6,688 nt of DNA from Eubacteriales Family XIII. Incertae Sedis bacterium (GCA_031263875.1 JAISEX010000152.1:1-6688), one strand, 5' to 3'; positions 1 to 5,819 are shown, counted from the stretch's first letter. Numbers and translations: made by a program. Notes: generated by a model from the letters alone, not told the origin.

Positions 1-962
1 AGCGTCAGTTCGGACGGCGCCATCGACGCGTCGCCGACGAGTATCAGCCGGTAATCGGGCCCGTATTTCCGCAGCACATAGTCGGTATCGACCCACTCGC
101 CGCGTTTGCAGCGCGGGTCGGTGTAGAGCTTTTCATACACGCAATTATGGAAATAATAGAACTGCAGATCCTTGAAATGGTTGGATTTGCTGACGGCCGA
201 AAAGAGCCGGCTCGTGATGCGGCTGTATGGGAGCATGGAGCCGCCTGTGTCGAACATGAGCAGCAGCTTGATCGTGTTGCGCCGCGGTTTTTCGTAGCTG
301 AGCGTCAGCCGGCCCGCGTTTTCTGAGGTTTTCTCCACGGTTTCATCGATGTCAAGCTCCGTTTTTGCGGCGTCGATGCGCGACGAATAATGCCGCAGTT
401 TGCGGAACGCGGTCTGGAACTGCCGCACGTCGATAATGTGGTCTTTGCGGAAATCGCGAAAATTCCGTTCGCCCGCGACCTGAAGCGCCCTTCCCTGGCC
501 GCCCGGCCCGCCCGCGAGTATGCCGGATTTCGCGTAACCGCTGTTGCCGAACGGCGAGGTGCCGCCCGTGCCGATCCAGTAGTTGCCGCCGTCGTGCCGC
601 TCTTTTTGCTCCTTCTTCCGTTCCTCGAACATCTTCCACAGTTCTTCAAGGCTGCGTTCGATGCTTTCCTCGAGCAGCCGCCGTTCCTCATCGATCATCC
701 GGCGGTTTTCCGTCAGCCACTGCATAAATTGCGCGCTGAGGTCTTCGCTCGCGGCCACTCCCTCGAAGAATTCGAGAAAAGCGAGGTCGAATTTATCGTA
801 ATCGGTTTCGCTGGTGATAAGGATGCCGCGGCACAGGTAATAGAACGACAGCAGATCGGGTTTCGCGAGTCCCTTGTCGAGGGCCTGCATCAGCGTCATC
901 CATTCGCCCACGGAGGGGTTTAAACCGCGCGCCCGCAAGAGGTAAAAGAACGAGAGAAACAT
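1..962 (-). CDS. CoxE-like VWA domain protein (C-terminus cut by window edge)
   Basis: Probable metal-binding partner of the MoxR ATPase encoded just before it; in related pairs (CoxD/CoxE, RavA/ViaA) the two act on maturation or remodelling of client proteins, but the client here is unknown. The visible 320 codons begin MFLSFFYLLRARG, a typical N-terminus for this family. An alpha-helical, highly charged stretch with coiled-coil character lies at about 85-122, then a Gly-rich linker (GTGGTSPFGNSGY at 131-143) typical of the family. The VWA domain starts near 230 with a MIDAS-like motif DTGGSM (238-243), a variant of DxSxS, and GDASMAPSEL is visible at 310-319. Roughly 70 residues should lie beyond the left edge, judging from family length. 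The start codon lies 9 bases after the MoxR stop and has no clear Shine-Dalgarno site, so translation may depend on coupling. The family is clear; its cellular role is not. Confidence 0.88.
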   Translation of the reverse strand, partial: MFLSFFYLLRARGLNPSVGEWMTLMQALDKGLAKPDLLSFYYLCRGILITSETDYDKFDLAFLEFFEGVAASEDLSAQFMQWLTENRRMIDEERRLLEESIERSLEELWKMFEERKKEQKERHDGGNYWIGTGGTSPFGNSGYAKSGILAGGPGGQGRALQVAGERNFRDFRKDHIIDVRQFQTAFRKLRHYSSRIDAAKTELDIDETVEKTSENAGRLTLSYEKPRRNTIKLLLMFDTGGSMLPYSRITSRLFSAVSKSNHFKDLQFYYFHNCVYEKLYTDPRCKRGEWVDTDYVLRKYGPDYRLILVGDASMAPSELT

Positions 963-971
963 GGGGCGCGG

Positions 972-1832
972 TCAGAAAATGCTGCGGCTGCGCTGCGCCG
1001 GTTTGCCCGCTGCGCCGATGGTGTCGAGGTCGCGGTCTTTTTTGAGCAGGACGCCCGCGAACGGCAGTCCCATCTCGTCCGCGATCCGCTCCGGCGTTAT
1101 ACCGGAAAGCATCAGCGCCCGCAGCCAGTCGAGCAGCTCCGACGTGCTCGGCTTTTTCTGCAGATCCCTGACGGAACGCAATTTATAGAACTCGTCCATC
1201 GCCTGCGCCAACAGATGCGCTTCGATATCCGGATAGTGGACGCGCACGATCTCCTCCATTTTATCCATGGACGGGAATTCGATGTAGTGGAAGATGCACC
1301 GCCGAAGAAAGGCGTCGGGCAGTTCCTTTTCCGCGTTCGATGTGATAATGACGATCGGGCGCTTTTTCGCGGCGACGGTTTCCTTGGTTTCCGGGATAAA
1401 AAACTCCATTTGGTCGAGCTCCCAGAGCAGGTCGTTCGGGAATTCGAGGTCGGCCTTGTCGATCTCGTCGATCAGCAGGATCACCTGCTCATCGGAGCGG
1501 AACGCCTCACCGAGCCGGCCGTACCTGATGTACGCGCCGATATCGGAAACGTCGCCCTCGCCGAACTGCGAATCGTAGAGCCGCTGCACCGTGTCGTAGA
1601 GATAGAGCCCGTCCTTCGCCTTCGTCGTGGATTTGATGTTCCAGATAATAAGCTCCTTGCCGAGCGCGTCGGCGATGGAACGCGCGAGCATCGTCTTGCC
1701 GGTGCCCGGCTCACCTTTTATCAGCAGCGGCTTTTCGAGGGCGATGGCCACGTTGACCGCGCCCGTCAGTTCCTCCGACGCCACATAATCTTCACTCCCG
1801 CTGAATACCGTCAATTGTTCCGTCACGTTCAC
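972..1832 (-). CDS. MoxR-family AAA+ ATPase
   Basis: A 286-residue cytoplasmic AAA+ ATPase, expected to use ATP hydrolysis to remodel a client together with the VWA protein that follows. Visible motifs in order: Walker A GEPGTGKT (40-47), Walker B LLIDEID (119-125), sensor-1 TSN (164-166), the arginine-finger region LPDAFLRRC (171-179), and a C-terminal lid segment KPSTSELLDWLRAL (227-240) conserved in this MoxR subgroup. The length is close to the usual 280-300. The start is a GTG whose GTGA overlaps the TGA of the upstream DUF368 gene by 4 bases, with a good AAAGGA Shine-Dalgarno site six bases before it; both support this start. MoxR next to a VWA gene is the standard arrangement for the family. 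The client protein cannot be named from the sequence. Confidence 0.93.
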   Translation of the reverse strand: MNVTEQLTVFSGSEDYVASEELTGAVNVAIALEKPLLIKGEPGTGKTMLARSIADALGKELIIWNIKSTTKAKDGLYLYDTVQRLYDSQFGEGDVSDIGAYIRYGRLGEAFRSDEQVILLIDEIDKADLEFPNDLLWELDQMEFFIPETKETVAAKKRPIVIITSNAEKELPDAFLRRCIFHYIEFPSMDKMEEIVRVHYPDIEAHLLAQAMDEFYKLRSVRDLQKKPSTSELLDWLRALMLSGITPERIADEMGLPFAGVLLKKDRDLDTIGAAGKPAQRSRSIF

Positions 1833-2776
1833 ATTCTGTCCTTTCGTTCATCATCCATCATTTCTTTTATATACCGCCGGTCCGCAGCCGGCCTGCTGAA
1901 GACGCCGAGCAGCGTAATAAGCAGAAACCCGACCACGAGCGCCGCCGCCGACAGGGGTATGTCCCACCCGCGCGGCAATCCCGGGAAAACCTGCGCGAGC
2001 GAGCCGATCATAAACCCGATTATCGTGAAAAAAATAAACTGCGGAAACCGTTTCATCAGATAATCGATCAGCTTCGTCGTTGCCAATATGCCGATAATGA
2101 TCCCGAGGACGAAGGGCGCAAGATGCAGAATATTCATCTCGTTGACCGCGGTCAGCATCTCGTCGTACAGGCCGAGCACCAGCAGCACATAGCTGCCGCT
2201 GATGCCGGGGAGGACCAGCGCTATCGCAATGATGATCCCCGCGGCAAACATGATGAGCAGCGAGATGATGCCGGCGTCCTCCGTATCGGCGACCAAACCC
2301 TCGGGTATAAAATAGAGGCCCGCGCCGATGATAAGGCCGAGCGCGCCGCCGATTACCGGCAGGGGGCGTACCGGCACGCGCTTGTTCCGCGTAACGGACG
2401 GCGATATCGGAATGCCGTCGAGTACGAAACCCTCGGCTTCCGTGTCCTCAGCGTTGACCGCGAGGCGGTACAGCGAGGGAATGCAGGCGATAATGGCGCC
2501 CATAAACAGATAGCCGCTGATGACGGGCTGTTTTTCCACCAAGGCGAGCAGCGGCCGCGAGAGCAGAATGACGCCGATAATGCCGCCGAGAATATAACAT
2601 CCGAGCACGGCCAGTTTGTGCGCGGTGTTGCGGCGTATCGTGCCTACCGCGTCGATAAGCTCCCCGTAGATGCCGAGAATAATAGCCATCGACCCCCCGC
2701 TGACTCCGGGCAGGAGCATCGAGGCGCCGATGACAAAGCCGAACAGTATTCTGCGAATGATCCCCGTTACCGGCAT
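1829..2776 (-). CDS. popT: DUF368 family membrane protein, probable polyprenyl-phosphate (C55-P) transporter
   Basis: A 315-residue polytopic membrane protein. DUF368 (PopT) members have been shown in other bacteria to return undecaprenyl phosphate, the lipid carrier of cell-wall synthesis, across the cytoplasmic membrane; assigning that role here is by family. Hydrophobic segments cover roughly 8-35, 55-80, 87-105, 141-158, 168-186, 190-208, 219-236, 246-263 and 276-294. The diagnostic sequence is an internal duplication: LLPGVSGGSMAIILGIY (21-37) and VLPGISGSYVLLVLGLY (188-204). A charged, probably extramembrane loop lies at 108-136 and a charged tail at 295-315. The ATG overlaps the end of tkt by 10 bases with only a weak GGGAA site, suggesting coupling to tkt translation. 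The stop overlaps the MoxR start. The family assignment is firm; the symbol follows recent usage. Confidence 0.9.
   Translation of the reverse strand: MPVTGIIRRILFGFVIGASMLLPGVSGGSMAIILGIYGELIDAVGTIRRNTAHKLAVLGCYILGGIIGVILLSRPLLALVEKQPVISGYLFMGAIIACIPSLYRLAVNAEDTEAEGFVLDGIPISPSVTRNKRVPVRPLPVIGGALGLIIGAGLYFIPEGLVADTEDAGIISLLIMFAAGIIIAIALVLPGISGSYVLLVLGLYDEMLTAVNEMNILHLAPFVLGIIIGILATTKLIDYLMKRFPQFIFFTIIGFMIGSLAQVFPGLPRGWDIPLSAAALVVGFLLITLLGVFSRPAADRRYIKEMMDDERKDRM
1839..1844 (-). promoter_or_regulatory. Shine-Dalgarno site of the MoxR gene
   Basis: AAAGGA on the minus strand lies six bases before the GTG at 1832-1830, inside the end of the DUF368 reading frame. It supports the GTG as the true start although an ATG is only two bases away in another frame. 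Confidence 0.65.
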
Positions 2777-4749
2777 ATAAGTTCCCGCGCCTTTGCCGCC
2801 ACCGCGTCCTTCGTAAAGCCGAAATGCTCAAAGAGGACGGAGGCCGGCGCCGACGCGCCGAAACTTTCCATCGTGACATACGCGCCCGACGGCCCGACAA
2901 GCCTTCCCCACGAAAGGCCGCTGCCGGCTTCCACCGCAACACGTTTTGATACGGAACTCGGAAGCACGCGCTCCTTGTAATCCGCCGGCATGCGTTCAAA
3001 TTGCTCCATACACGGAACGCTGACCACGCGAACCGAGTAACCGTCCGCTTCAAGCAGCTTCTGCGCGTCTATGCAGAGTGAAACTTCGGAGCCGCTCGCG
3101 AGCAATATGGCGTCTACCGAATTCCCGTTTTCCTTTGATACGATGTACGCGCCGTTTGCCGCATCCGGCCCCGAACCTTCGAGCGCGGGCAGATTCTGGC
3201 GCGAAAGCACCAGCACCGTCGGCGTGTCTTTCGACGTCAAAGCCGCCTTCCACGCAACTCTCGTTTCGTATTCGTCCGCGGGCCGCTGCACGTCGATGCC
3301 CGGCGTCGCCCGCAGCATCGCGAGCTGTTCCACCGGCTGATGCGTCGGGCCGTCTTCGCCGACGCCGATACTGTCGTGCGTCAACACGGAGATAAGCGGC
3401 AGCTTCATCAGCGCCGAAAGCCGCAGCATCGGTTTCATATAATCCGAAAAGACAAAGAAGGTCGCCACGAACGCCCGCAGACCGCCGTGCAGCAAAATGC
3501 CGTTGGCGATGGCCGTCATGCCGAGTTCTCGGACGCCGAAGTGGATATTACGGCCCAGCCGGTCGCCGGCGGAGAAATAGCTTTCGCCCTTCATCTCCGT
3601 CTTATTCGAAGGGGCGAGGTCGGCGCTTCCGCCGATAAGGAACGGAACTTTGTCCTTTACATCATTTAATATTCTGCCGGAAATGCTCCGCGTGGCGTCG
3701 GCCTTCGCTTCACATTCAAAATACGGATCGCCGAAGATTTCCCCGTTTATCTCACCCGCAAGGTAAGCGTCAAACAGCGCGGCGTCTTCGGGATAACGCG
3801 CCCGGTAATCGCTTCGCAGCGCGTACCACACGTCCCGTTCCGCCGCAGTTCCCCGCGTAAGCTGCGCGAAATGATCCCGAATATCATCAGGAACGAAGAA
3901 CCGTTCCTCGGAAGGCCAGCCGAGGCTTTGCCGCAGAACGCCGCAGTTTTCCTCACCGAGCGGCTCGCCGTGAGCCTTGGCCGTGCCCGCCCGGTCGGGA
4001 ACGCCGTAACCGATGGTCGTCTTGACGCGAATAAACGACGGCTTCGACGTTTCCGCTTTCGCGGCTTCGATCGCCTCGCCTATCCGCGCGGCATCCGTTC
4101 CGTCCTCGACGGTCAGCACCTGAAAACCGAAGGCCCTCATGCGGCCCTCGATATCCTCCGTAAACGCGGCCTGAATCCCGCCCTCGATCGTGATGTCGTT
4201 ATTATCGAATATGACGATCAGCTTACCGAGGCCGAGCGTTCCCGCGAGCGAAAAGACCTCCGACGAAATGCCCTCCATCAGGCAGCCTTCGCCTCCAAGC
4301 GCGAACGTGTAATGATCGACCAGCTTGATATCATCCTTGTTGAACTTCGCGGCGAGATGGGCTTCCGCAAGCGCCATGCCGACGGCCATGCCCATGCCGG
4401 CGCCGAGCGGCCCCGTGGTCGCCTCCACTCCCGGCGTGTGACCGTATTCGGGATGCCCCGGTGTCAAGGAATTAAATTGACGGAAATTTTTCAGTTGCTC
4501 GAGCGAGATATCCGGATAGCCGAACAAGTGGAGCGTGGCATAGAGCATGGCGGAACCGTGCCCCGCCGACAGGACGAAGCGGTCGCGGTCGAACCACGCC
4601 GGTTCTTCCGGAGAATGTTTCATCGCCTCCGCGAAAACCTCATAGATGATCGGCGCGGCGCCGAGCGGGAAACCCGGATGGCCCGAATTCGCCTGCTGCA
4701 CCATATCCGCCGAAAGGATCCTGATAGCGTTGATTGCTTTTTGTTTCAT
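2767..4749 (-). CDS. tkt: Transketolase, full-length
   Basis: Thiamine-diphosphate enzyme of the non-oxidative pentose phosphate pathway, transferring two-carbon units from ketose to aldose sugar phosphates in the cytoplasm. It has 660 residues, the normal size for a one-piece enzyme. Pyrophosphate-binding domain: SGHPG (22-26), SAGHGSAMLY (61-70), TGPLGAGMG (112-120), and the cofactor motif GGEGCLMEG (152-160) with NN at 183-184. H260 (KAHGEPLG) is in place. Pyrimidine-binding domain: GGSADLAPSN (373-382), GVRELGMTAIANGI (405-418) with the conserved Glu at 408 that activates the cofactor, and THDSIGVGEDGPTHQP (457-472). LSRQNLP (515-521) carries a substrate-phosphate Arg. The start MKQKAINAIR was chosen because a GGTGAGGT ribosome site sits just before it; an in-frame extension to 4827 would run inside the upstream gene. 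Odd point: the usual Mg-binding Asp of GDG is Glu154 here, read as GAA in the DNA. Confidence 0.96.
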   Translation of the reverse strand: MKQKAINAIRILSADMVQQANSGHPGFPLGAAPIIYEVFAEAMKHSPEEPAWFDRDRFVLSAGHGSAMLYATLHLFGYPDISLEQLKNFRQFNSLTPGHPEYGHTPGVEATTGPLGAGMGMAVGMALAEAHLAAKFNKDDIKLVDHYTFALGGEGCLMEGISSEVFSLAGTLGLGKLIVIFDNNDITIEGGIQAAFTEDIEGRMRAFGFQVLTVEDGTDAARIGEAIEAAKAETSKPSFIRVKTTIGYGVPDRAGTAKAHGEPLGEENCGVLRQSLGWPSEERFFVPDDIRDHFAQLTRGTAAERDVWYALRSDYRARYPEDAALFDAYLAGEINGEIFGDPYFECEAKADATRSISGRILNDVKDKVPFLIGGSADLAPSNKTEMKGESYFSAGDRLGRNIHFGVRELGMTAIANGILLHGGLRAFVATFFVFSDYMKPMLRLSALMKLPLISVLTHDSIGVGEDGPTHQPVEQLAMLRATPGIDVQRPADEYETRVAWKAALTSKDTPTVLVLSRQNLPALEGSGPDAANGAYIVSKENGNSVDAILLASGSEVSLCIDAQKLLEADGYSVRVVSVPCMEQFERMPADYKERVLPSSVSKRVAVEAGSGLSWGRLVGPSGAYVTMESFGASAPASVLFEHFGFTKDAVAAKARELICR

Positions 4750-4751
4750 AT

Positions 4752-4759
4752 ACCTCACC
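4752..4759 (-). promoter_or_regulatory. Shine-Dalgarno site of tkt, containing the upstream stop codon
   Basis: On the minus strand GGTGAGGT ends two bases before the ATG at 4749, and the TGA stop of the pyridoxamine-oxidase-like gene (4757-4755) lies inside it. This fixes the tkt start and suggests that ribosomes finishing the first gene re-engage at tkt. Confidence 0.7.
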
Positions 4760-5153
4760 AACCGAACTTTACTGTCTTGGGCTCGTCCGTAAACGACGCG
4801 AACGTCGCCGTCGCGTTCTTCAGCCACAATACCTGCGTGTTATCGTCTTCCGCGTCATACCGCTCCTTCAGCATCGGATACGCGTCGAGCATGTGGCGCT
4901 TCGCCTCCACGCTCTCATCGTTCACCGCGACCGCTTCAACGCGGAGCCATGTTCCGTCCTTGAACGCGCAAATCTCGATTTTCGGGTTTGCCGCCATCTG
5001 CCGTGAGCACGGTTTCACCTTGCCCGTCTGGATATAGAGCTTCCCCTCGTAACTGTCGACGGTACCGAACGGGCGCACGCGCGGCTGGTCGCCCTCGACC
5101 GTCGCGAGATAATACGTGTCCGCTTTCTTTAAGAAATCGTATACTTCCTGCAT
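4755..5153 (-). CDS. Pyridoxamine 5'-phosphate oxidase-like FMN-binding protein
   Basis: A 132-residue split-barrel protein of the pyridoxamine-phosphate-oxidase-like superfamily, probably binding FMN or a related flavin as a small cytoplasmic reductase or oxidase; the substrate is unknown. The sequence YYLATVEGDQPRVRPFG (14-30) is the typical first part of the barrel with Arg residues at the flavin phosphate site, followed by GKLYIQTGKVKP (37-48), ICAFKDGTWLRVEA (61-74) and the C-terminal TATFASFTDEPKTVKF (115-130). Proteins of this size and layout are common in anaerobic Firmicutes, sometimes labelled NimA/NimC-like; it is too short to be true PdxH. It is the first gene of the minus-strand operon, has a near-perfect Shine-Dalgarno site seven bases before its ATG, and ends 5 bases before tkt. 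The family is firm, the reaction is not. Confidence 0.9.
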   Translation of the reverse strand: MQEVYDFLKKADTYYLATVEGDQPRVRPFGTVDSYEGKLYIQTGKVKPCSRQMAANPKIEICAFKDGTWLRVEAVAVNDESVEAKRHMLDAYPMLKERYDAEDDNTQVLWLKNATATFASFTDEPKTVKFGW

Positions 5154-5160
5154 AATCAGA

Positions 5161-5168
5161 CCCTCCTC
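5161..5168 (-). promoter_or_regulatory. Strong Shine-Dalgarno site of the operon's first gene
   Basis: GAGGAGGG on the minus strand lies seven bases before the ATG at 5153. It is the best ribosome site in the window and fits a highly translated first gene. Confidence 0.85.
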
Positions 5169-5191
5169 TATTGACGAAAAAACAGCGATTA

Positions 5192-5212
5192 CGTTTCGTG
5201 CAGAGCGAAACG
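5192..5212. other. Hairpin in the minus-strand operon leader
   Basis: CGTTTCG and CGAAACG form a perfect 7-bp stem around a 7-base loop. On the minus strand a run of six T follows only after about ten further bases, too far for a standard terminator. It sits about 40 bases before the first gene, so it could be a leader structure or weak attenuator. No known riboswitch family is recognised. Confidence 0.5.
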
Positions 5213-5233
5213 CGCCGAAGCAAAGGAAGCGCG

Positions 5234-5250
5234 GCGTGCGCGCGGCACGC
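5234..5250. other. GC-rich hairpin in the operon leader
   Basis: GCGTGC and GCACGC pair around a five-base loop within the same leader as the hairpin at 5192-5212. In GC-rich DNA a 6-bp stem can occur by chance, so a role is uncertain. Confidence 0.4.
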
Positions 5251-5293
5251 AGGCAACCTTAACAAGCGCAACAGGGCTATGCGCGGAACTGAC

Positions 5294-5307
5294 GATATAA
5301 TAATATC
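5294..5307. promoter_or_regulatory. AT-rich palindrome with a plus-strand TATAAT
   Basis: GATAT and ATATC are inverted around AATA. The plus strand contains a consensus TATAAT at 5296-5301 and the minus strand carries the overlapping extended -10. No convincing plus-strand -35 is seen (AGGGCT at 17 bases). It could be a bidirectional promoter core, an operator, or both. A plus transcript from here would run through the structured elements downstream. Confidence 0.35.
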
Positions 5308-5308
5308 A
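5300..5308 (-). promoter_or_regulatory. Candidate extended -10 promoter of the minus-strand operon
   Basis: The minus strand reads TGATATTAT, a TG-extended -10 box, in the only AT-rich patch upstream of the operon. No good -35 is seen at 17 bases (TAGCGG). Transcription would begin near 5293, giving a leader of about 140 bases before the first gene. Confidence 0.45.
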
Positions 5309-5369
5309 CACTTGCTTCCCTGCCGCTATGCACTGCAAACGAACCACGCGACTTGTGCAATTTTGAATG

Positions 5370-5397
5370 TGGGCGCATGCGGCACTGCGTGCCCCAC
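5370..5397. other. Hairpin, intergenic
   Basis: GGCAC-TGC-GTGCC forms an inner hairpin (5381-5393); GTGGG at 5370-5374 can pair with CCCAC at 5393-5397 outside it, leaving CGCATGC bulged. It belongs to the cluster of inverted repeats between the operon and the transporter gene. No coding sequence is supported here. Confidence 0.45.
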
Positions 5398-5411
5398 CGG
5401 GCTATCCGCTT

Positions 5412-5443
5412 GTATCTTTTTTGCCTGCGGCAAAAAAGGATAC
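5412..5443. other. Long hairpin with T-run and A-run arms, intergenic
   Basis: GTATC-TTTTTT-GCC pairs with GGC-AAAAAA-GATAC around a TGC loop, a 14-bp stem with one bulged G at 5438. Because the T-run is in the 5' arm on both strands, it does not have the form of an intrinsic terminator. Its length makes a chance origin unlikely. It may be part of the same family of structured intergenic elements. Confidence 0.6.
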
Positions 5444-5468
5444 CGCTACTATCCCTTGCGCGGGACAT

Positions 5469-5495
5469 GTGCGCCATTCCGTGCCGTCTGCGCAC
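5469..5495. other. Short inverted repeat, intergenic
   Basis: GTGCGC (5469-5474) and GCGCAC (5490-5495) can pair around a 15-base loop. It is the last of three inverted repeats upstream of the tandem elements. Weak on its own. Confidence 0.3.
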
Positions 5496-5513
5496 CCCTC
5501 CAATCCCTTGGCA

Positions 5514-5629
5514 GAGGTACAGGAGCTTCGCCTGTTTTACGCGGCTGCGCCGCATTGTAAAACAGGACAGCGAAGCGAGCAACGCGAGCGGAGGAGTGAG
5601 CGCAGCGAACGTTAGCTCCGTCGTACCTC
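5514..5629 (+). repeat. Structured tandem element, copy A
   Basis: The outer stem is GAGGTAC (5514-5520) with GTACCTC (5623-5629), then a small internal loop (A against GTC), then GGAGCT (5522-5527) with AGCTCC (5614-5619). Inside is a long hairpin: CCTGTTTTAC (5531-5540) with GTAAAACAGG (5557-5566), topped by GCGGC-TGC-GCCGC. GCTTCG (5525-5530) can also pair with CGAAGC (5571-5576), which competes for three bases with the second stem and may allow two folds. A purine-rich tail with repeated AGCGA words fills 5577-5610. It aligns along its whole length with copy B. It resembles no RNA family I recognise; it could be a noncoding RNA, a cis-regulatory leader or a dispersed palindromic repeat. 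Confidence 0.75.
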
Positions 5630-5639
5630 GCACATCGAG

Positions 5640-5754
5640 GAGCGCAGGGCTTTGCCTGTTTTACGCGGCTTCAGTCGCAAGGTAAAACAGGACAGCGCAG
5701 CGAGGCAACGCCGAGCGGAGGAGAGAGCGAAGCGAACGTTAGCCCGTGGCGCTC
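5640..5754 (+). repeat. Structured tandem element, copy B
   Basis: Second copy of the element, ten bases after copy A in the same orientation. The outer stem is GAGCGC (5640-5645) with GCGCTC (5749-5754), then A against GTG, then GGGCT (5647-5651) with AGCCC (5741-5745). The inner hairpin is CCTGTTTTAC (5655-5664) with GTAAAACAGG (5682-5691), topped by GCGGC-TTCA-GTCGC. The stems that differ from copy A differ on both arms so that pairing is kept. A G-C pair in the upper stem and a C-G pair in the lower stem of copy A become G-U and U-G here, which pair only in plus-strand RNA. The tail (5702-5737) is the most similar part after the hairpin. Confidence 0.75.
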
Positions 5755-5810
5755 TACCGTGCGCGTAGGCTCCCCATAGGCGGAGTTACCGGTGGAGCAC
5801 AGATAAAATG
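5755..5810. other. Spacer between the tandem elements and the transporter promoter
   Basis: No gene is seen. A weak stem-loop (5765-5789; CTCC with GGAG, extended by GTA with TAC) is possible. No T-run follows it, so no terminator separates the tandem elements from the downstream transporter, and a transcript through the elements could continue into that gene. Confidence 0.3.
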
Positions 5811-5819
5811 TGCTATACT
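5811..5819 (+). promoter_or_regulatory. Extended -10 promoter of the transporter gene
   Basis: TGCTATACT is a TG-extended -10 close to consensus; the -35 position (around GGTGGA at 17 bases) is poor, as is common for extended -10 promoters. Transcription would begin near 5826, only about 20 bases before the ATG. Confidence 0.6.

Noticed and set aside
4750..4827. N-terminal extension of transketolase by 26 residues
   Set aside because: It would overlap the end of the pyridoxamine-oxidase-like gene, adds residues unlike any transketolase, and ignores the good ribosome site just before the ATG at 4749.
3871..5037. Long plus-strand open frame opposite transketolase
   Set aside because: It lies antisense to a complete, motif-rich transketolase; its protein is rich in Arg, His and Asp with no recognisable domain, as expected of a shadow frame in GC-rich DNA. 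The plus-strand frames at 1215-2063 and 2123-2980 are rejected for the same reason.
5412..5443. Intrinsic terminator at the T-run hairpin
   Set aside because: On either strand the T-run lies in the 5' arm of the stem rather than after it, so it lacks the form of a Rho-independent terminator.
5171..5685. Small open frames in the intergenic region, on both strands
   Set aside because: They overlap each other and run through the hairpins and tandem elements; the proteins are Cys/Arg/Ser-rich with no family likeness and no ribosome sites seen.
5514..5754. CRISPR array
   Set aside because: There are only two copies, about 115 bases each, separated by ten bases and folding into long stems; this does not have repeat-spacer form and no cas gene is near.
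5514..5754. Insertion sequence or remnant transposon
   Set aside because: No transposase fragment is present, and no target-site duplication is seen around either copy; a small non-autonomous repeat remains possible and is covered in the finding.
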